Source: Falsihalocynthiibacter sp042445055 | GTDB lineage: Bacteria; Pseudomonadota; Alphaproteobacteria; Rhodobacterales; Rhodobacteraceae | Assembly: GCF_042445055.1 (NCBI RefSeq) | Contig: NZ_CP170339.1 | Coordinates: 2,232,001-2,296,000, forward strand | DNA length: 64,000 nt | Direction: 5' to 3' | Program-made: the position numbers and the translations under genes | Shown here: positions 16,490 through 25,434 of the stretch, piece after piece | Layout: every line of letters starts with the position of its first letter | Numbering within the stretch: the stretch's first letter is position 1 | The notes under the pieces: generated by a model | The model's database searches: none | What the model was told of the DNA's origin: nothing | Seen by the model: the letters and a program-made list of their open reading frames with translations, nothing else

Positions 16490-17551
16490 GTGGAGCAATC
16501 ATCACAAAAACCAGCCACGATCGAAGATGTCGCCAAGCTCGCGGGTGTGTCCATCGCAACCGTCAGTCGGGCGATTCGCACCCCGTCCAAAGTCGCTGAC
16601 AGCACCCGCAAGAAGGTCACCGCCGCAATTGCGCGTACGGGCTATACCGCCAATGCCATGGCCCAGAACCTTAGGATGCAGCGTTCGCAAATGGTGATGG
16701 TTCTGGCCCAGTCGATTTCCGATCCAAACTTCCCCGGCATCCTCACCGGTCTTGAGAAAGTCGCCAAAGCTCGCGGCTATGGTGTTCTCATCGGCAACAC
16801 CGAAGCCGACGTATTACTCGAGGAAAAACACCTACGATTTCTTTCGACGGGAATGGCAGACGGGCTCATTCTCTTGACGGGGCACCTTCCCGTCGCTGGC
16901 TGGCTTCAACACCCGACAACGACGATCCCGCCCATGGTTGCCGCCGCCCGTCCGATCAATCGCCCAGACGTCAGCTATGTGGGCATAAATGATGCCGCTG
17001 CCGCCAAGGTCGCAACGGACTACCTTATTTCTTTGGGCCATGAGCGCATCATCTATGTCTCTGGCCCTCCGGGAGATGCCCTGTCCGAACAACGCCACCG
17101 CGGCTATTGCGAAGCCCTTACTGAGGCCTACGATCAGAGTTCCGTCTGGCGCATCCAAGGCGATGGCACCACAGAGGGCGGGCGCAGCGTGATTGAACGC
17201 CTCTTTATCCGCGACACGCTCCCAACGGCGTTTTTCTGTTACAACGACAACACTGCAATCGGTGTGATTTCGGCCCTACAATCACGCGGTTGCCATGTGC
17301 CCGATGACTTCTCGGTGGTCGGTTTTGACGACATCCCATTCGCCAATAACATCACCCCATCCCTGACCACCATTCGCCAACCCCGTAGCCAAATCGGCGA
17401 AATCGCCATGACGCATTTGCTGGATTTCCTCCCGACGCGCAGTATCCCACAAGAAACGTCCCTCCTACACGGAGATCTCATCGTGCGCGGCTCCTGCTCT
17501 GCTCCGCGCACCACTTCGCTGGATGAGGTTTCGAAGATTTTTAAACGATAG
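16490..17551 (+). CDS. LacI-family transcriptional regulator (divergent from RbsABC-type operon)
   Basis: 353-residue repressor. The HTH is clear (ATIEDVAKLAGVSIATVSRAI), followed by hinge TANAMAQNLRMQRSQ and an effector-binding domain (FSVVGFDDIPFANNITPSLTT). I placed the start at a GTG that leaves about ten residues before the HTH, as is normal; an AAAGG lies upstream at a somewhat long spacing. It is divergent from the importer operon and probably binds the triple repeat between them, with the transported sugar as effector. The terC-type gene starts eight bases after its stop. Confidence 0.92.
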   Translation: MEQSSQKPATIEDVAKLAGVSIATVSRAIRTPSKVADSTRKKVTAAIARTGYTANAMAQNLRMQRSQMVMVLAQSISDPNFPGILTGLEKVAKARGYGVLIGNTEADVLLEEKHLRFLSTGMADGLILLTGHLPVAGWLQHPTTTIPPMVAAARPINRPDVSYVGINDAAAAKVATDYLISLGHERIIYVSGPPGDALSEQRHRGYCEALTEAYDQSSVWRIQGDGTTEGGRSVIERLFIRDTLPTAFFCYNDNTAIGVISALQSRGCHVPDDFSVVGFDDIPFANNITPSLTTIRQPRSQIGEIAMTHLLDFLPTRSIPQETSLLHGDLIVRGSCSAPRTTSLDEVSKIFKR

Positions 17552-17559
17552 GATTAACC

Positions 17560-18324
17560 ATGATCGAACTCCTGATGTCTCCCCAAGCATGGGCCGCATT
17601 CCTTGCGCTCGTCACGCTGGAAATCGTTCTGGGAATCGACAATCTCGTGTTTATCTCCATCGTTTCCAACAAGCTCCCCGAAAAACAGCAGCGCACCGCA
17701 CAGCGTTTGGGCATCTCGCTCGCGCTCATTTTGCGGCTCGCGCTTTTGTCGATCATTGCGTGGATTGCTGGCCTGACGGAACCAGTGTTCGACCTCGGCG
17801 TGACGGGTCCGATTGATTCCCACGGCGTACCTGCATTCGAAACGGCATTCTCTTGGCGCGACATAATCCTAATCTGCGGCGGGGTTTTCCTTGTCTGGAA
17901 GTCCACGACCGAAATTCAACACAAGGTTCAACCCGCCCCCGCCGACACCATGTTCAAAGAGAAAATCGCACCCAGCTTTACTGCCGTCGTCATCCAAATC
18001 CTACTTCTGGACGCAGTGTTTTCTTTCGATAGCATCCTTACGGCGATCGGGATGACGAACCACTTGCCGATTATGGTTGCCGCCGTTGTCGTCGCGGTTG
18101 CCGTAATGTTTTTTGCCGCCAACCCCGTGTCCAAATTCATTAACTCCAACCCAACGGTTGTCATGCTGGCTTTGGCGTTTCTGCTTATGATCGGAATGGT
18201 TTTGATTGCCGATGGTTTCGGACACCACTTCCCCAAAGGATATATTTACACCGCGATGGCGTTCGCCGGGTTCGTTGAATTCCTGAACATGCTGGCACGG
18301 AACAGGCGGGACAAAGCCGCCTGA
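17560..18324 (+). CDS. TerC-family integral membrane protein
   Basis: 254 residues with about seven hydrophobic segments. The family signature is at the N-terminus (LVTLEIVLGIDNLVFISI) and repeated in the middle (QILLLDAVFSFDSILTAIGM), each with an acidic residue inside a membrane segment; these acidic positions are characteristic of TerC/Alx proteins, which have been linked to tellurite resistance and manganese export. It starts eight bases after the lacI-type gene. Its TGA directly abuts the convergent tamB stop (TGATCA). Metal specificity is not readable. Confidence 0.9.
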   Translation: MIELLMSPQAWAAFLALVTLEIVLGIDNLVFISIVSNKLPEKQQRTAQRLGISLALILRLALLSIIAWIAGLTEPVFDLGVTGPIDSHGVPAFETAFSWRDIILICGGVFLVWKSTTEIQHKVQPAPADTMFKEKIAPSFTAVVIQILLLDAVFSFDSILTAIGMTNHLPIMVAAVVVAVAVMFFAANPVSKFINSNPTVVMLALAFLLMIGMVLIADGFGHHFPKGYIYTAMAFAGFVEFLNMLARNRRDKAA

Positions 18325-21300
18325 TCAATAATTCGTATCAAAGAAAATCCCGATTGAAGAATTGCCGTCGTCGGTGGTTGTCCCTTTGACTGTAAACTTG
18401 GAGGTCAGATCCAAGTTCAGCGAGATCTCGGTCTCGCCCTCGGAATTCACCGCAATATCAGAATAGACGTTATCTGAAATCCGCTTGCCGACACGCAGAG
18501 TGGCATTACCATCTTCATCGGAGTCAATCTCCAGATCATCTACCGGAATCGCATTCCGCAAATCAGACAGAACGCCGCTTCCTTTCCCCGCCAAGGTCGC
18601 AATCGCGGACGCAAGCTGAAGCGCTTGGAAGCCGGATATATCCTCGATGCTCTCACCAAAGAAGATCAACGCAAGAACCTCGTCTTCTGGTGCCGCTGGC
18701 GTAGACGTGAAAGTAATCTCAGGGTCAGACAACTGCCCACCCACCTCAATTGCGGCAGAGCCCTGTGGAATCGGAGTGGTGGCGATCAGGCTTAGGCGCG
18801 GATCGAGGTTTCCTTCGAAACGGATTTCCCCGTCGCTGAGCTCGAACCGTTTCTCAAGCACAAGAATCCGACCACGACGAAGCTCAAAAGCGCCAATCGA
18901 AACGATGTTCTTGATGGTTCCGGTAATGGTTAATTCGCCACCAAGTTCCGCATCAATACCCCGCCCGCGAATGAAAATCCGATCTGGAGCCGAAACTCTA
19001 ATGTTCAACGGATACTCCGGCCCCGCGTTCGCGCGCTGTGTGGCCTCCTGTACCGATTGTGCCAAGCCTGCCCGCTCAAGAGTTACTTGAACCGCGGGCG
19101 AAGCCCCTATGTGATCCATCGGTGGAATGTCGGTTACCGACGCCACACCGCCCGACGGCACGGATACAAGCGTCTCTCCGATATTGATATCGCCCGATAT
19201 CGTTGCTCCACCCTTCAACGGGCCATCGACGGTAATGTCGCCATTCACGACAGTTGAAAAGAGGTCCGCACGCTCAAGCCGAACCGACTGAATCAGCACT
19301 TCAAGATTGCCGTTGAAATCAGAAACAAGCGAAACGCCACCCTGCACGCCAATCGTCCCGCCAGAGGAAACCTGCGCGTTGATGTCGATATTCGCAAAGG
19401 AGCTGCTAAGGTTGATATTCCCCGCTATGTCACGCAGCCCCGCCTCAAGGCTCGGCGTATTAAACTCGCCGCTCGAAATATTGACCTGCCCCGAAACCGC
19501 ATCAAGCGCAGGAGGGCCGTTAATCGCAAGGTCAAACTCGGCGTTCCCGCGGATGGTCTGAGGTTCAATGAATGGATTGGCAACGGCAAGCGGCGCCCGT
19601 CCGTTTACGGCCATATCCAGTTCGGTATTCTCATCAACTTTCCCGTTGAAGGCCGCCGAAATCCCCATTGATCCTTCAAGCGTACCATCGACGAGCCAGT
19701 CCGTGCCTTGCCGCTCAACTGTTCCCGCAAGGTCCGCGCTTCCGGGCAATTCAGAAACGATTGCCCCGAAGTTGTCCAAATGCGCCGCCACATCGAGCTT
19801 CACATCCTCTCCGGAAACAAGCCCATCGACATTCGCGGTCGTCCCCAATGGGCCTTCTAGGTTTGCTGATACCTGAAGCCCTTCCTCTGTTTGCGTACCG
19901 TTACCCCGCATTGCCAGCGGACCGGGATAGGCGGGCAAAATAACTCCAACATCACGCAGGTTCGCATCGTAATTGAACGCAATCGCGTCTGACGAAACCG
20001 TTGCATCCGCGCTCGCGGTTACCTCTGGCGTCGAGAGATTAAACTGCCGAAGCGCTGCCCCCTCGCTGTCACGCATCGCATCAATAAAGAGCGTACCTTG
20101 CCCCGCGATAAGCGCATCTACTTGTTCAATTCCAACCGTCAAGTCATTGGTTTCGCCTTGAACTTTCAGATCAAAGGTCCCTGCCAAGGGCGCAACATCC
20201 CCTGTTAGAGAAACGTTTGCCAAACCGGATATCGGCCGCCCAGCAAGACGCGAGAACCGCGCGATATCATCCGCGAGTAAATTCGCCTGAATTTCCGTCG
20301 GCAGACCATCGGCCAGCGCACCAATACTCAGATCGCCAGTCAAGGTCGCCCCCAGAGCGTTCAGATTCACGCCGCTCACGATCAGCGGTTGTAGCGGACG
20401 ATACTCAACCCGCGCGCGGCCCTTAAGCTCTGAACCGAGCGCCGTGTCCAAATCTGGATCGTTCAGCGTTAATCCCTTCGTATTAAAAGAGATATTTGCA
20501 TCAACTGCCCTTACACTTGTGCCTTCTGATTCAAATTGCCCCGCAACACCAAGGCGCGCCGCATCAATTTCGATATCTCCCTGTTCAAAGCCAACAATGT
20601 CCAGATTCCCTTGCCAACGATCCCCTTTATGGGCGTCGTAGGTCAATTTTAGGTTAACATCGTCAACAAAGGTTTCCGCCCCCGGAATAGGGAGCAAAAC
20701 GGGCGTACCATCGGCGGATTTAATTTCCCCTGCTACGTCAATCAGCACTGGCCAAGAATCTGCCGTTAGCCGTACCCTACCCGCCAAATCCAAGGTTTTC
20801 GCGTTAAGCGCAAATTCCTCAATGTCCAGCGCACCGCTTGGTTCAAGATAGCCATCGAGCTTCACCTTCAAATCAGGACCGAAAAAGTCATGATAGTCTG
20901 GCGCCAGAAGTGCAGTAACATCCCCCCCGAGGTCCAGAACAAAATGCTGTGATACTTCAACAGGTTCCGCGCCACCGCTCGCGTCATCCTGCCCGTCTTC
21001 GAACACTTCTTGATAGAGCCGGCCAGTCCCTTCAATGCGGTTCACACCGTCACTCGCAAGGAAGAAATCCGCCTGAAAATCAGACAGATCCCCCTGCCCC
21101 GTGATCGACGCCTCTAGCGCCGGCGCATTCGGGATTTTTGCAAGCGTAGCAACGATCCCGTCTTTGTCTTCCTGAAAATCGAAATCGACATTGAGCGACT
21201 GTGATTCAGAGGTATAGGTGGTGTCCAATGCGAAGGTGCCGATCTCTCCATCCGTGCGCAGCGCAATCACTTTGGCGTGGCCAGAACCGTCCTCAAGCGA

Positions 21301-21780
21301 TGCCGACGCAACCAAACTCAGCGCAAGCGGCATCCCCAGAATATCGTCGCCCAGCACCACTTCCGGCGAACTGACGTTGTCGATATTGATCGAAACAGGC
21401 AACTCGGGGAGCGCGAAACCACTTGCTTCGGGAGTCGGCGCTTCTGACGGTGGGGCGATTGGCTTGCGCAGTACTTCGATGCGCGCCGCGGTCAGTTCCT
21501 TAACTTCGAACCGCCCCCGCAACAGCGCCGCGCGCTGCCAGTTCAGGCTTGCGTCTTCAATAGAGAGCCAGATCCCCTCACTATCGGCCACAGTCAATTT
21601 GGCCATAGTGGCCGTAGAACTTAGCGCGCCTCTGAAACCTGAAATCTTAACAGTACGACCTTCCGCACTCAGCGTTTCCTCAATCTTGTTCGAAAGGAAT
21701 CCGCCCTCGTCTTCATCCTGCGAAAAGGCGGGCGTTGTCAGGCCAAGGCATACTGCACCAACGAGAATGTAATGTCTCAA
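18325..21780 (-). CDS. tamB: Translocation and assembly module protein TamB (DUF490)
   Basis: A 1151-residue inner-membrane-anchored, periplasm-spanning protein that works with TamA in outer-membrane protein assembly and probably lipid transport. Seen: an N-terminal signal/anchor (HYILVGAVCLGLTTPAFS), a long run of beta-strand repeats, and the C-terminal DUF490 domain (GRILVLEKRFELSDGEIRFEG, then LALIFFGESIEDISGFQAL, ending IGIFFDTNY). The start codon is TTG, overlapping the tamA stop as TTGA, which supports coupled translation. Confidence 0.94.
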   Translation of the reverse strand: MRHYILVGAVCLGLTTPAFSQDEDEGGFLSNKIEETLSAEGRTVKISGFRGALSSTATMAKLTVADSEGIWLSIEDASLNWQRAALLRGRFEVKELTAARIEVLRKPIAPPSEAPTPEASGFALPELPVSINIDNVSSPEVVLGDDILGMPLALSLVASASLEDGSGHAKVIALRTDGEIGTFALDTTYTSESQSLNVDFDFQEDKDGIVATLAKIPNAPALEASITGQGDLSDFQADFFLASDGVNRIEGTGRLYQEVFEDGQDDASGGAEPVEVSQHFVLDLGGDVTALLAPDYHDFFGPDLKVKLDGYLEPSGALDIEEFALNAKTLDLAGRVRLTADSWPVLIDVAGEIKSADGTPVLLPIPGAETFVDDVNLKLTYDAHKGDRWQGNLDIVGFEQGDIEIDAARLGVAGQFESEGTSVRAVDANISFNTKGLTLNDPDLDTALGSELKGRARVEYRPLQPLIVSGVNLNALGATLTGDLSIGALADGLPTEIQANLLADDIARFSRLAGRPISGLANVSLTGDVAPLAGTFDLKVQGETNDLTVGIEQVDALIAGQGTLFIDAMRDSEGAALRQFNLSTPEVTASADATVSSDAIAFNYDANLRDVGVILPAYPGPLAMRGNGTQTEEGLQVSANLEGPLGTTANVDGLVSGEDVKLDVAAHLDNFGAIVSELPGSADLAGTVERQGTDWLVDGTLEGSMGISAAFNGKVDENTELDMAVNGRAPLAVANPFIEPQTIRGNAEFDLAINGPPALDAVSGQVNISSGEFNTPSLEAGLRDIAGNINLSSSFANIDINAQVSSGGTIGVQGGVSLVSDFNGNLEVLIQSVRLERADLFSTVVNGDITVDGPLKGGATISGDINIGETLVSVPSGGVASVTDIPPMDHIGASPAVQVTLERAGLAQSVQEATQRANAGPEYPLNIRVSAPDRIFIRGRGIDAELGGELTITGTIKNIVSIGAFELRRGRILVLEKRFELSDGEIRFEGNLDPRLSLIATTPIPQGSAAIEVGGQLSDPEITFTSTPAAPEDEVLALIFFGESIEDISGFQALQLASAIATLAGKGSGVLSDLRNAIPVDDLEIDSDEDGNATLRVGKRISDNVYSDIAVNSEGETEISLNLDLTSKFTVKGTTTDDGNSSIGIFFDTNY

Positions 21781-23621
21781 AACGCTTCTCCAATTCCGAT
21801 GTAGATTTGGATGTCGCCACCGCTGCTCTCGCCATAAATCGGCGTCGCGATGTCAAACCGAAGCGGGCCAAGCCCAGTGTTGTAGCGCGCGCCAACACCG
21901 GCGCCGCTGTGCCACTCGCCACTTGAGCCATCGGGGAACTCCTCGGCCCCGATGTACCCCGCATCAACAAATCCGACCAGCCCAAGACCGCTTTCACGCG
22001 TGTACCGGAACTCTGCCGACGCGCCAAGGAAGCTGCGCCCACCAACGACCGTAACGCCATTTTGCTGAAGCCCGATAGACTGATAGGGGAAGCCGCGCAC
22101 CGTATCACTACCACCTGAATAGAACAGCATCCCTGCGGGTGTGTCCTCAATGGATGATCCGTAAATCGAGCCAATCTGTCCGCGAAACGCCATGACCATG
22201 CTCTCGCCAAGCGAATAATACGTCCGCGCATCCACGAACGACCGCAGGCCACTCCGCTCGCCATCCGCGCCAATAAACGGCAAGAGCGACGGCGCTACGT
22301 AATATCCGCTCGTTGGACGAAGCGGATCGTCCCGCTTATCGAGCGTTCCCTGATAAATACCTGAGAACAGCGTGTACTCATCTTCGCCAAAGAAATCCTT
22401 TTCGCGCTGATGACTTGCTGCAAGCACGAACTCATACTCATATGTGTCCGATACGTACCGTTTGATACCGACTGCGAGGCCAATACGGTCAAGATCGTAT
22501 GTTTCTTCACTTTTCGAGAGCGCCTGCCCCTGAACAACAAAGTCTGTATCTCTTGAGAATGTCGCCGGACGCTCAAAACGCGCAGTCAGGTTATATTCCT
22601 CTCGCTCGGTCACACTTCCGATTCCGTTGATCTCTCCCGAAAGCTTGAGGCGCTCCGCCCCGCCCATAAGGTTCCGGTGCACCCAGTAGGTCGAAAGCGA
22701 CGCACCATCTTCGTTCGACAGTTCCGCGCCAAATCCGAACCTGCGTGGCAGTTGCTCCTCGACGACAGCATCAAAATCCAGATTACCGTTCGCGTCGATC
22801 GTTTCACCTTCTTCCAAGATCACCGAGCTAAAGGCATCCGTTCGGCGCAAGCGATTCTCAGCGTCTTTGATGTCTTCGGGGGAATAGACTTTCCCCTGCT
22901 CCAGCCCCATGATCTCAATGATGCGCTGGCTGCGCACATCCTGATTGCCCGAAACGGTAATGTTCCCGATCCGCGCCTGCCGCCCTGTGGCCAAACTCAC
23001 CTCGGCGTTGAAAATGTTGCTGTTATGATTAACGGTGTACTTCTGTTCGTTGGGTTCAACCTTGGGGTAACCCTCGTCCTTCCAATCGGAAACGGCGACT
23101 TTCACGGTATCCTCAAGGACCTTCGTGCTGGCGGTCTGTCCCGTCGCGAACTCTGTCGGGAGAACAGTTTTACGCGCAAGCGGAGCAATCTGCGTGCGCC
23201 CGAACTTGAACTCGCTCCCCGTCTGAACCGTCACAACCGCCCGCGCGATGCTCTTGGGAGGCGTAACAGTCGAAATGTCACTCGCTTCGCGTCCATCCAG
23301 CTTGATTGACACGACCGAGCTAAAATACCCGTCCTCATACAAGGCGGCGAGAATACGTTGATAATCGGAATGCGCCGACGACAGAATTTCGAGCGGCTTG
23401 GGTGCTTCGTTTTCGGCAAGTTGTGAAAGCAGCGTCTGCTCGGTTACGCGCTCCTGCAATTCCTCCGATGCCGGAGACAAACTGAGCGTAAACTCCAGCG
23501 CCAAGGCTTGTGATGCAAATGAAGCTAAGACTGCACTTGCTGCAATGCTACGCCAATTCAAAAATGATAGGGAAAATTCGCGAAAGTCGTGCTGATCATT
23601 AGTGTTCACAGAGCAATCCAA
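21777..23621 (-). CDS. tamA: Outer-membrane translocation and assembly protein TamA
   Basis: BamA-family outer-membrane protein: signal peptide (SIAASAVLASFASQALA), POTRA domains (about residues 40-270), and a C-terminal 16-stranded barrel (about 300-614) ending in a long beta-signal IYIGIGEAF. The conserved barrel motif VRGFPYQSIG, the family's (V/I)RG(F/Y) motif, is present at about residue 508. The start is uncertain: the frame opens with TTG at 23621, but GTG at 23609 or an internal TTG just before NWRSIAAS would give a more usual signal peptide. It overlaps tamB by four bases. Confidence 0.93.
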   Translation of the reverse strand: MDCSVNTNDQHDFREFSLSFLNWRSIAASAVLASFASQALALEFTLSLSPASEELQERVTEQTLLSQLAENEAPKPLEILSSAHSDYQRILAALYEDGYFSSVVSIKLDGREASDISTVTPPKSIARAVVTVQTGSEFKFGRTQIAPLARKTVLPTEFATGQTASTKVLEDTVKVAVSDWKDEGYPKVEPNEQKYTVNHNSNIFNAEVSLATGRQARIGNITVSGNQDVRSQRIIEIMGLEQGKVYSPEDIKDAENRLRRTDAFSSVILEEGETIDANGNLDFDAVVEEQLPRRFGFGAELSNEDGASLSTYWVHRNLMGGAERLKLSGEINGIGSVTEREEYNLTARFERPATFSRDTDFVVQGQALSKSEETYDLDRIGLAVGIKRYVSDTYEYEFVLAASHQREKDFFGEDEYTLFSGIYQGTLDKRDDPLRPTSGYYVAPSLLPFIGADGERSGLRSFVDARTYYSLGESMVMAFRGQIGSIYGSSIEDTPAGMLFYSGGSDTVRGFPYQSIGLQQNGVTVVGGRSFLGASAEFRYTRESGLGLVGFVDAGYIGAEEFPDGSSGEWHSGAGVGARYNTGLGPLRFDIATPIYGESSGGDIQIYIGIGEAF

Positions 23622-23787
23622 ATGGGTATTGGCAACGCTCAGCAGTGAAGAGTTAACGCAAGCGCCGCTGTTAATTTACCCCAGAGTAGCACAATTCAAA
23701 AACTTGAACAGACAGCAATGCAAACAAGCAAAAACTGTTGCAGAGGATGGTTTCCACGCAACGTTTACAGCAATGATCAGGATGAAA

Positions 23788-23873
23788 TGGTGCGGATGAG
23801 AAGACTCGAACTTCCACGGGTGTTACCCCACAGCGACCTCAACGCTGCGCGTCTACCATTCCGCCACATCCGC
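23788..23873 (-). tRNA. tRNA-Leu (anticodon GAG), CCA encoded
   Basis: Read on the minus strand: acceptor GCGGATG / CATCCGC, anticodon stem CAGCG / CGCTG with loop TTGAGGT (anticodon GAG), a long class II variable arm (GTGGGG-TAA-CACCCGT region), T-loop TTCGAGT, and an encoded CCA. The flanks (23622-23787 and 23874-24103) show no gene I can support. Confidence 0.95.
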
Positions 23874-24103
23874 ACGTGATCAGGTAGTCTGCGCGGTGTA
23901 TAGCTATGGGTTTCGGGGATGTGAAGAGGGAAAACGCCAGAAAAGTGAGAAATCTTTGCCAAGGGTATTTACATCTTTGAAACAACGCAAATTCCGCCAT
24001 TTCACCCCCATCGCAGGCAATCAATCCGCGTCAGGCATTGCCTTTTTACCCAAAAAAGTGGAACACCAGCGCTCAGGCTAAACGTAATGAATTGGGCTTC
24101 TGT

Positions 24104-24766
24104 ATGGTTGAGTGGATCATCTCTGAAGGGCTAACCGACTATGACACCGCCGTTACCTTTATGGAGCAGCGCGCCGATGCCATTGCGCGCGGTGAAGCTG
24201 ATGAAGCTGTCTGGCTCGTCGAGCACCCGCCCCTTTATACCGCAGGCACAAGCGCCAAGCCCCAAGACCTGACTGACCCCGACCGCTTCCCTGTTTATGA
24301 GAGCAAACGCGGCGGACAATATACGTATCACGGCCCGGGGCAACGCGTGGCCTATGCGATGCTGGACGTTGGTAAACGCGGCCATGACGTGCGTCGCTTT
24401 GTGAACGAGCTAGAAGAATGGGTCATCGCCACCCTCGCCGAATTCAACGTTACCGGTGAGCGACGCGAAGGCCGCGTTGGCGTGTGGGTGACTCGACCTG
24501 AAAAACCTCTCACCGCAAATGGCATGCCCCCAGAAGACAAAATCGCTGCGATCGGCGTGCGGCTGCGCAAATGGGTAAGCTTCCACGGAATTTCGATCAA
24601 CGTAGAGCCCGACCTCTCGCATTTCGACGGCATCGTGCCCTGCGGAATCACCGAACACGGGGTCACGAGCCTCGTTGATTTGGGGTTACCCGTCACAATG
24701 GCCGACGTCGATGTGGCGCTGCGCAAGTGCTTTGACCGCTGCCTGACACCATACAGCGCCGAATAG
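24104..24766 (+). CDS. lipB: Octanoyl-[acyl-carrier-protein]:protein transferase
   Basis: Transfers octanoate from ACP to the lipoyl domains of 2-oxoacid dehydrogenases, before LipA inserts sulfur. The 220-residue enzyme has the LipB signatures RGGQYTYHGPGQRVAY (about residue 75), IAAIGVRLRKWVSFHG with the catalytic Lys, and the nucleophilic Cys in IVPCGITEHGVTSL. An in-frame upstream ATG would add 22 unrelated residues, so I start at MVEWI. It is followed by a cytochrome c gene 93 bases downstream. Confidence 0.95.
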   Translation: MVEWIISEGLTDYDTAVTFMEQRADAIARGEADEAVWLVEHPPLYTAGTSAKPQDLTDPDRFPVYESKRGGQYTYHGPGQRVAYAMLDVGKRGHDVRRFVNELEEWVIATLAEFNVTGERREGRVGVWVTRPEKPLTANGMPPEDKIAAIGVRLRKWVSFHGISINVEPDLSHFDGIVPCGITEHGVTSLVDLGLPVTMADVDVALRKCFDRCLTPYSAE

Positions 24767-24859
24767 CCCCCACTTTGCTGCGACATCATTACTCTTTAAT
24801 TCAGCGTCGATTCCCTGTGTTATAGTTGCAATCAATCGTTCAACCATAATGAGGACACT

Positions 24860-25279
24860 ATGACCAAACTATATACCGCCGCTCTCTTCGCAGCACTCTG
24901 CGTCACGTCCCCAGCATTGGCCGAAGGCGACATAGAAGCGGGCGAACAAGCCTTCAAGAAATGCAAAGCCTGCCACATGATCGCATCCGAGGATGAGGTT
25001 CTGTTCAAAGGCGGCAAAACCGGACCCAACCTTTATGGCATTATTGGCCGTGTGATGGGCTCACAAGAAGGGTTCCGCTATGGCTCGGGACTTGAAGCTG
25101 CAAACGAAGCTGGCCTGACGTGGGATGAAGAAGGCCTCGCACAATACGTCGCCGACCCCCGGGCCTATGTCCAAGAGGTTACCGGCGATTCGGGCGCAAA
25201 ATCGAAAATGACATTTAAGCTCAAAAAGGGTGGCGAAGACGTCGCAGCCTTCCTCGCATCTGTGGGGCCAGAGTCCTAA
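24860..25279 (+). CDS. Periplasmic cytochrome c (c2/c550 type)
   Basis: 139-residue exported class I cytochrome c. The signal peptide ends at SPALA. The haem c motif is CKACH (about residue 34), with the distal ligand Met probably in KSKMTFKLKK, as in cytochromes c2/c550. GAGGAC lies before the ATG. The neighbouring oxidase subunit gene ctaD, 155 bases downstream, makes electron donation to a haem-copper oxidase likely, but the partner is an inference. Confidence 0.92.
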   Translation: MTKLYTAALFAALCVTSPALAEGDIEAGEQAFKKCKACHMIASEDEVLFKGGKTGPNLYGIIGRVMGSQEGFRYGSGLEAANEAGLTWDEEGLAQYVADPRAYVQEVTGDSGAKSKMTFKLKKGGEDVAAFLASVGPES

Positions 25280-25434
25280 TAGTTCCAAAAAGCGCGCTTT
25301 TGGATAAAAAAATACGCGTCGAGGCGTCTTGAAAGATTGCCCGTCACACAGAACCGCTCTAAGACATGGGCGAAACGCGTCGCGCGGGGCCTGCCTCTGC
25401 GCGGCAAACAATTTACAGAACTAGGAGGCAGGAC

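Noticed and set aside
25281..25305. Self-complementary AAAAGCGCGCTTTT after the cytochrome c gene
   Set aside because: No loop and no clean T-tract directly after the stem; too short a case to call a terminator.
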